Origin: Glycomyces arizonensis DSM 44726
GTDB lineage: Bacteria; Actinomycetota; Actinomycetes; Mycobacteriales; Micromonosporaceae
Direction of reading: 5' to 3'
Assembly: GCF_000482705.1 (NCBI RefSeq)
Contig: NZ_AXWO01000020.1
Coordinates: 1 to 64,000 of the forward strand
Length of the DNA: 64,000 nucleotides
A program made the position numbers and the translations under genes. The notes under the pieces were generated by a model. That model worked only from the letters and a program-made list of their open reading frames with translations. It did not search any database and was not told where the DNA came from. Shown here in pieces: positions 59,556 to 64,000 of the stretch. Within the stretch, counting starts at the first letter, position 1; each line of letters begins with the position of its first letter.

Positions 59556-60319
59556 ACAAGCGCCGCAATGATGCACGGCGCGAATCCTGGAAGGAGGATG
59601 TCGAGTTCCACGTACCATGCGCGGAACCCGGCATCACCTTCAAGGTTGTTCTCCACCTGGAGGGAACACGCCCGCGACGAATGCCCGCGCCTCGGGCGAT
59701 CGCGATCGCCCGAGGCGCAGCGGTGGAAGCGATCGCCGAAACCGCGAAACGTTACTCAGTAGCCGCTGACAAGGCCGCCACCGACGCGGCCGAGGCCGCG
59801 TGCCTCAATCTCAAACGCTCCAGGCGCAAACCGCACATCGACACGGTACGTGTCCGATTGCACGGCGACCGGGATGCAAAGGTCGAACTACGGCACCTGC
59901 AGACCCTCAAACGCGTCGCCGAGGTCGCCGGAGCCGAGGCTGTGACAGAGGCGGCCAGGGCCGTGGCCATACGGCACACCGTGCTGGACGACCATGGCAC
60001 CACCGTCGCACGACTGCTCCTCGAACCTCCAGCGAAAACTGAGTTCGGCAGCCTGCCGAAGACCGCGGCCGATCTCCGCACCGGCATCGACGACTACCGC
60101 CCCGATGAGCGCTGGATCCGCGTCGCCGAGACGTTGAAGGCGTTCGCCGACAAACGGGCCACAGAGGAGGTCAAGCAGGTCTTGCGGGATCTGTCCGTCT
60201 GGATCGCCTCGCACAGCCCCGAACTGTCCGAGCGAATCGATGAAGCGAGACGCGAGGCGCCTCTCGACGGCGACGTCCCCCGCCAGGATCCGGATCTTCA
60301 ATCCGCTGAGAACGGATGA
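59552..60319 (+). CDS. unknown partner protein of the 850-aa gene, possible SPFH-like domain
   Basis: This 255-aa protein starts at ATG 59552 overlapping the previous stop. After a charged start (NKRRNDARRESWKEDVEFHV) it has strand-rich PGITFKVVLHLEGTRPRR, an Ala-rich helix (ARGAAVEAIAETAKRYSVAADKAATDAAEAACLNL), another strand (IDTVRVRLHG) and a helical part ending in strands TTVARLLLEPP. The order of strands and Ala-rich helices resembles bacterial SPFH/band-7-type proteins, but weakly. The C-terminal third is charged and helical. Tight coupling suggests a complex with the large protein. Confidence 0.5.
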   Translation: MNKRRNDARRESWKEDVEFHVPCAEPGITFKVVLHLEGTRPRRMPAPRAIAIARGAAVEAIAETAKRYSVAADKAATDAAEAACLNLKRSRRKPHIDTVRVRLHGDRDAKVELRHLQTLKRVAEVAGAEAVTEAARAVAIRHTVLDDHGTTVARLLLEPPAKTEFGSLPKTAADLRTGIDDYRPDERWIRVAETLKAFADKRATEEVKQVLRDLSVWIASHSPELSERIDEARREAPLDGDVPRQDPDLQSAENG

Positions 60320-60425
60320 AGACGGCAACGATCGATCCTACACGGAGACAACGGCTGTCCAACGAATTTGTCCCATCGAAGGCTTCGGACCGCTTGCCTG
60401 GCAACCAAAACTCCTGGACAGTGGC

Positions 60426-60455
60426 TTGTAATCGACTTATCACGGAACCTACAAT
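60426..60455 (+). promoter_or_regulatory. promoter of the HTH/DUF397 operon
   Basis: TTGTAA (60426-60431) and TACAAT (60450-60455) are 18 bases apart. The ATG at 60464 lies eight bases after the -10 box, so the transcript is probably leaderless. Confidence 0.6.
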
Positions 60456-60463
60456 CCATGGAC

Positions 60464-61312
60464 ATGACCGACATAGAGGACCCGACGCTGGCGCCGCCCC
60501 CGCTGCTGGAATTGGGACGGCAGTTGGAAGCCGAGCGGATCCGGCCGCGCTCCAGGCTTCCCAGGGGCTACACCAAGACCGATATCCCGAGTGACATCTG
60601 TTCGACGAAGACGCTGGGCCGCTTGGAATCCGGACGGTATCGGGGCGTGAACCTCGGGACCGTGCTCAAGCTGCTGCGGTTCTACCAGACCCCGTACGAC
60701 CATGCCGACCACATCGCGCGCCTGGCCGAGGCGTCCAAGGCCCGCGACTGGTGCGCCGTCTACGGCAACGTCGTCGAGGATCGCGGCTGGTTCCTCCAGC
60801 AATGCGAGGACAGCGCCAGCTTCCTCTGCTACCACGCTTCACTCGCGATCCCTTCGCTGATCCACAGCAAGGCGTACTACAAGATGATCGAGCACACCAC
60901 TCAGGTGTCCTTCGCCGGTGACTTCTCTTGGGAAGAGAGCTGGCGATTCCGCCAGGAGCGGCGCCAGCGCTGGATCGACTCTGAGCGCCCTGCGGTCTTT
61001 CTGATTGGTGAGGGCGCGCTGAGGATGGATCTTGGTCCTGAACGAGACGCGATCCTGGACGACCTCCGGGAAGTCGCGGCGCTGCCGTTCGCCGACGTGC
61101 GCATCATCCCGTTCTCGGCGGGCCGCTACGACCTCCAGCCGTGGTCACTGAACCTGTTCGAGTACGACGGCGACGAGCAGCCGGTGATCAACGTCGAATC
61201 CCCACGGGGGCAGGGATTCATAGCCGCCGATACACAGCGGGGTAAGGTTTTCAGAGACGCCTTCAAACTGGCGTCGGCCGAGTCGATCCCCGCGGAGGAC
61301 TTCCTGACATGA
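60464..61312 (+). CDS. XRE-like regulator with DUF5753 domain
   Basis: The ATG at 60464 gives 282 aa; ATG 60458 is only two bases after the -10 box and less likely. The N-terminal 85 residues form a divergent helix-turn-helix (LLELGRQLEAERIR...ICSTKTLGRLESGRYRGVNLGTVLKLLRFY). The rest is DUF5753: ASKARDWCAVYGNVVEDRGWFLQQCEDSASFLCYHASLAIPSLIHSKAYYKMI through RIIPFSAGRYDLQPWSLNLFEY. This class is abundant in filamentous actinobacteria and nearly always paired with DUF397 proteins; such pairs influence development or antibiotic production. It overlaps the next gene by ATGA. Confidence 0.85.
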   Translation: MTDIEDPTLAPPPLLELGRQLEAERIRPRSRLPRGYTKTDIPSDICSTKTLGRLESGRYRGVNLGTVLKLLRFYQTPYDHADHIARLAEASKARDWCAVYGNVVEDRGWFLQQCEDSASFLCYHASLAIPSLIHSKAYYKMIEHTTQVSFAGDFSWEESWRFRQERRQRWIDSERPAVFLIGEGALRMDLGPERDAILDDLREVAALPFADVRIIPFSAGRYDLQPWSLNLFEYDGDEQPVINVESPRGQGFIAADTQRGKVFRDAFKLASAESIPAEDFLT

Positions 61313-61509
61313 AGAAGATCGGTCCCTGGCGCAAGTCGAGCCGCAGCGGAGGCGGCAACCAGGACAACAGCTGCGTCGAGGTTCGCCTGCACGGCGAGGT
61401 CCCGCAGGTGTCGGACTCGAAACTCGCCGATGACCGTCCGATTCTTACCGTCACCCCCGCCACCTACAACGGCCTACTGGCCTGGGTGAAGGACCACGGC
61501 GAAGCCTGA
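61309..61509 (+). CDS. DUF397 protein, first copy
   Basis: The 66-aa product has the DUF397 hallmark WRKSSRSGGGNQDNSCVEVRLHG followed by VSDSKLADDRPILTVTPATYNGLLAWVK. DUF397 proteins partner with the upstream HTH/DUF5753 regulators and probably modulate their DNA binding. Overlaps on both sides mean it is translated with its neighbours. Confidence 0.88.
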   Translation: MKKIGPWRKSSRSGGGNQDNSCVEVRLHGEVPQVSDSKLADDRPILTVTPATYNGLLAWVKDHGEA

Positions 61510-61790
61510 TGGCCGGCCCGGTCAGGCACCACCCGCTCAAGGGCCGGTTCGACTCCGCAGCCGCCCAGTGGGTCCGCCCCGACGGTGACGACGGCAGACC
61601 TGGCGAACTGGAGATCGGCTTCGCTGAGAACGGCCTGGTCGCCATGCGCCGTGTCGACGACCCTGACGGCACCGCCCTGATCTACACGCCCGAGGAGTGG
61701 ACGGCCTTCGTCGAAGGCGTCAAGGACGGCGAACTCGATTTCGCGATCCTCATGGAAGACGCCAGGCGGGCGAGCCTGCCCAGCGAATAG
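61509..61790 (+). CDS. DUF397-like protein, second copy
   Basis: The 93-aa product starts at an ATG that shares its A with the previous TGA. The segment ELEIGFAENGLVAMRRVDDPDGTALIYTPEEWTAFVEGVKDGELDF matches the second half of DUF397, while the first 30 residues differ from the usual WRKSS start. The pair in tandem may have diverged functions. The operon ends at a clear intrinsic terminator. Confidence 0.8.
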   Translation: MAGPVRHHPLKGRFDSAAAQWVRPDGDDGRPGELEIGFAENGLVAMRRVDDPDGTALIYTPEEWTAFVEGVKDGELDFAILMEDARRASLPSE

Positions 61791-61802
61791 GTTCAAGCAT
61801 CC

Positions 61803-61838
61803 AGACGCGCCGACGGGACACCGTGGCGCGTCTTTTTG
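61803..61838 (+). terminator. intrinsic terminator of the HTH/DUF397 operon
   Basis: AGACGCGCC (61803-61811) pairs with GGCGCGTCT (61825-61833) across 13 bases and runs into TTTTT. This is the clearest classical terminator in the window. Confidence 0.88.
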
Positions 61839-61946
61839 TCCAATCCTGAGGAACGGGCTTCCCGACAAGCCAGCACGGTCCGGATGAGCGCGCCCGTCAG
61901 AATTGATCATTGCCTGAACGTTTCACCAGTTCATAGGCTTGTATTC

Positions 61947-62264
61947 ATGAGCAAGCAGGGAAATGCGACCCCCAGCGGCCTCGCATTGCAACGAGGACGG
62001 TTCAGCGACGGTGGCGGGTCCTTCACGGTCCGCGCCTCCAGCGACCAGGCTCCGGACTCGTTCCAGGTGTACACGAACACGAACCCGGCCGACATCGTCC
62101 TCATCGTCTCGGGCCTGAACTCCGGGAACCTCCGGGCGACCTGGGGCGACGACTGGCGTTCACTCAGCGAGGAGTGGAAGGGCTGGTTCAAGAACCAGGC
62201 GTTCCTGGTCTTCTACAACGGCCCGGCACCCGCTCTCGGGAAGGTCCGGTTCTGCGATGGCTGA
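61947..62264 (+). CDS. small hypothetical protein
   Basis: The ATG at 61947 follows a TAGGCT box by seven bases (leaderless). The 105-aa product (GRFSDGGGSFTVRASSDQAPDSFQVYTNTNPADIVLIVSGLNSGNLRATWGDDW) is strand-rich with a Trp-rich C-terminus (SEEWKGWFKNQAFLVFYNG). I do not recognise it. It overlaps the next gene by eight bases. Confidence 0.5.
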   Translation: MSKQGNATPSGLALQRGRFSDGGGSFTVRASSDQAPDSFQVYTNTNPADIVLIVSGLNSGNLRATWGDDWRSLSEEWKGWFKNQAFLVFYNGPAPALGKVRFCDG

Positions 62265-62487
62265 CCAGTTCCTCGGCGAGTTCAAGCGCAGCCCGGCCAC
62301 CTTCTTCGTCCACCAAACCGCGCCGGGGGCCTACCGAATCGACTTCCGCGACAACGGCGGCGGTCCCAGCGAAGTCTGCGCCTTCACCACCGAGGCCGCC
62401 CCGCGATGGCGCGGCGCGTGGAACGGCGACCAGTGGTGCGCCTGGATCGAGGCCGAGGCCCGCAGCATCATCGGCCGCACCGGGTGA
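62257..62487 (+). CDS. small hypothetical protein
   Basis: The 76-aa product (ADQFLGEFKRSPATFFVHQTAPGAYRIDFRDNGGG...WRGAWNGDQWCAWIEAEARSIIGRTG) has good codon bias and overlaps its upstream neighbour, so the two probably act together. Family not recognised. Confidence 0.5.
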   Translation: MADQFLGEFKRSPATFFVHQTAPGAYRIDFRDNGGGPSEVCAFTTEAAPRWRGAWNGDQWCAWIEAEARSIIGRTG

Positions 62488-62697
62488 GAAGCCGCTCCTC
62501 GGCCAGGCGACTGAACCACGGAGCTGAGCCGGGAGCATTCGATGGGGTCGGCCGGCCGGTGGGGACCAGCCGGCCCCGCTTCAGAACCCCAGCGCAGCCT
62601 CCGTGAACGCGTCCACAGCATCGACCGGGTCGGCGTCGTAAGCACCGAACGACCTGGGCCTGCATATCGATACCGGTTCGACGCGTCTCAGCACGAC

Positions 62698-63150
62698 TCA
62701 AGATGGATTCTCCGGGACACGGGGTGCGGCCAGAAGACTGAAGAGGAAGAGGGCGAGTCCGAAGTTCGTCAAGCCGAAGGTCCATCCCCAGAAGGTCTGC
62801 ATCGCCGTGCTGATCGGGGCGGTGCTGATCGCAGGGCCGAGTTGACACACGACCAGTATTTGGAACACCGCGCCTGTGACCAGCGCAGCGGTTTTTCTGA
62901 ACCACACCCCGACGGCCACGACCAGGGCGATGATGGCGAGAACCGTGCCGCCACCATAGATCGTTTCCGGTATGCCGTCGAACTTCCCGCACTCAGGCGC
63001 GCTGTCGGGGCCGCACTCGCTCACGCTGCCCGCCAGCCAGCGCTGGTTGAGGACCAGGAACAACAACCACTCGGCAGCCATCACCCCAGCGGTGATCCGA
63101 TAGGACCACTTCGACGGGATCACGGACATCGGCGACTTCGGCATACTCAT
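62698..63150 (-). CDS. small four-helix membrane protein
   Basis: The 150-aa protein starts at ATG 63150, overlapping the upstream stop as ATGA. Four hydrophobic segments are visible (AGVMAAEWLLFLVL, GGGTVLAIIALVVAVGVWF, AALVTGAVFQILVVC, FGLALFLFSLLAA), with an extracellular-type loop holding two Cys (SECGPDSAPECGKF). No known function. Confidence 0.6.
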   Translation of the reverse strand: MSMPKSPMSVIPSKWSYRITAGVMAAEWLLFLVLNQRWLAGSVSECGPDSAPECGKFDGIPETIYGGGTVLAIIALVVAVGVWFRKTAALVTGAVFQILVVCQLGPAISTAPISTAMQTFWGWTFGLTNFGLALFLFSLLAAPRVPENPS

Positions 63151-63812
63151 GCACCGGGGAACAGGACGAGCAACCAGATGAGCATCAAAGCCGCTCCAAC
63201 CGCAACAACGACACCGACCGCGACCGCAAGATCAATCGCGTTGGCACGCAGCAGACCTCCGCCTCTCCGCGGCGGAGTGTCAAAGTACCTGTCCAGCCGC
63301 AACGCCTTCTGTGTCCCCGCGATCACCAGCCACAGCAGCAGTGCCACGAAGATGAGAAGGAACCAGCCCCCTGCGGCAGTGAGGGCCAATGCGACCAGGG
63401 CCCCCGCGACGACTTGCAGCCAAGCGAGGATCCCGACCAGATTCAGATACATCCCGGCCCGCCGCGGCCGCCGAATGAGGTTCACCGCAGCCAGCGCGTT
63501 CAGCAGCGGAGTCGGACCTACCAGCACTGCGAAGACCACAGTCCCAGCAGTGACATCGGCGCCGGCGATGGCACTCAACGCCAGGAACAGCAGCCACAGA
63601 GGGAACCCGAGCACCATCACCGCAATGGCGTGCACGACCAGCATGGCCCGCAGCGGGCCTACGCCCTCGGGGATCGGAGTCTCCAGCCTGGCGAAAGGTA
63701 TCGGGTTCGCACCCCTTTTCGAGGATTCGGGTCGCGGGTCAGTAACGTTCAGTTCACCATCCGAACCGGCTCTGTCCGCCGACTCGGACACAGGTTCGAG
63801 CGGTTCAGTCAT
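63147..63812 (-). CDS. membrane protein, partner of the next gene
   Basis: The 221-aa protein is read from ATG 63812 (TEPLEPVSESADRAGSDGELN), which has no ribosome site of its own but lies inside the end of a tiny upstream frame. A 50-residue soluble N-terminus precedes about five membrane helices (MLVVHAIAVMVLGFPLWLLFLAL, VVFAVLVGPTPLLNALAAV, VGILAWLQVVAGALVALAL, FLLIFVALLLWLVIAG, VAVGVVVAVGAALMLIWLLVL). It is coupled to the next membrane protein. Function unknown. Confidence 0.6.
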   Translation of the reverse strand: MTEPLEPVSESADRAGSDGELNVTDPRPESSKRGANPIPFARLETPIPEGVGPLRAMLVVHAIAVMVLGFPLWLLFLALSAIAGADVTAGTVVFAVLVGPTPLLNALAAVNLIRRPRRAGMYLNLVGILAWLQVVAGALVALALTAAGGWFLLIFVALLLWLVIAGTQKALRLDRYFDTPPRRGGGLLRANAIDLAVAVGVVVAVGAALMLIWLLVLFPGA

Positions 63813-63855
63813 CGTCGTTCGCTTTCCGAAAATCCGGCCCGTTCCGCCGAGGCAT
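63805..63855 (-). CDS. 16-codon leader-type frame with strong ribosome site
   Basis: MPRRNGPDFRKANDDD is preceded by a near-ideal AAGGAGGA (minus strand, 63858-63867), and its TGA overlaps the following ATG at 63812 by eight bases. The downstream gene lacks its own site, so this short frame probably drives its translation by coupling. Whether the peptide itself has a role is unknown. Confidence 0.45.
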   Translation of the reverse strand: MPRRNGPDFRKANDDD

Positions 63856-64000
63856 GTGGTCCTCCTTCGCAGAAGGTTCGATCGGGATCGTTTCCCTGCC
63901 TTCAAGGGCTGTCGAGCCGAACCGGTAGCCCCAGCCCGATGAGGGCCTGCACCAATGAATCACGCTCGGCAAGCACAGGAATACGACCACAACCAGGTTG

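Overview
The window is high-GC, actinomycete-type DNA. Dense genes, frequent GTG and TTG starts, many 4-base ATGA or GTGA overlaps and many apparently leaderless promoters (a TANNNT box 5-8 bases before the start codon) all point that way. DUF397/DUF5753-type regulator pairs, an Hsp70-PASTA fusion, a GH87 alpha-1,3-glucanase and the layout of the pur genes fit a filamentous actinobacterium. A Glycomycetaceae-like host is my guess, not something the sequence proves.

Left part (1-13575). A partial IS4-family element abuts a hydroxymethylglutaryl-CoA lyase with its TetR regulator. Envelope and housekeeping genes follow: two MscS/CmpX-like channel proteins, dCTP deaminase, a GT-C-like membrane protein divergent from a GT2 glycosyltransferase, and a solitary Phd/YefM antitoxin. 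Then comes a tightly coupled GntR-lutA-lutB-lutC operon. Divergent from it (13645-17169) lie an aldo/keto reductase, an amidohydrolase-2 lactonase, a fumarylacetoacetase-family hydrolase and an SDR. Together they read as a non-phosphorylating L-fucose (or similar deoxysugar) route that ends in pyruvate plus L-lactate, with LutABC oxidising the lactate. A perfect palindrome lies between the two divergent operons.

Middle part (17177-38952). A DUF234-type ATPase, a haloacetate-dehalogenase-like hydrolase and a run of three coupled small genes come first. Next are an Hsp70-like protein with a membrane anchor and a PASTA domain, and a PAP2 phosphatase. The purine block follows: purM-purF, purL-purQ-purS, purB and purD, interspersed with an SCP-like protein, a proline-rich membrane protein and a TetR/SDR pair. 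A universal stress protein, arginine deiminase and a small PAS-like protein close this part.

Right part (39221-52844). A large secreted GH87 mycodextranase with discoidin and CARDB modules, a polytopic membrane protein, two envelope proteins (one a beta-lactamase-fold protein), a GlcD-type FAD oxidase, an aminodeoxychorismate-lyase-like protein, a Fur-family regulator coupled to a YgfZ-like protein, and an asparaginase-II homologue.

Accessory part (52932-64000). tRNA-Leu(CAG) is followed by a large serine integrase, antisense to it and broken by an in-frame amber codon. After it come about 950 bases of structured non-coding DNA, a replication-relaxation protein and a two-gene operon of unknown function (850 aa plus 255 aa; the large protein looks like a STAND-type NTPase with a degenerate P-loop). 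An HTH/DUF397/DUF397 operon with a clear terminator and small hypothetical or membrane proteins complete the window. This looks like a decayed integrated element whose far end lies outside the window.

The most striking non-genic signal is a family of AT-rich arrays with unit TATANNN repeated at exact 7-base spacing. It occurs at six intergenic places (2361, 13580, 20651, 30528, 39046 and 47606) in an otherwise GC-rich sequence.
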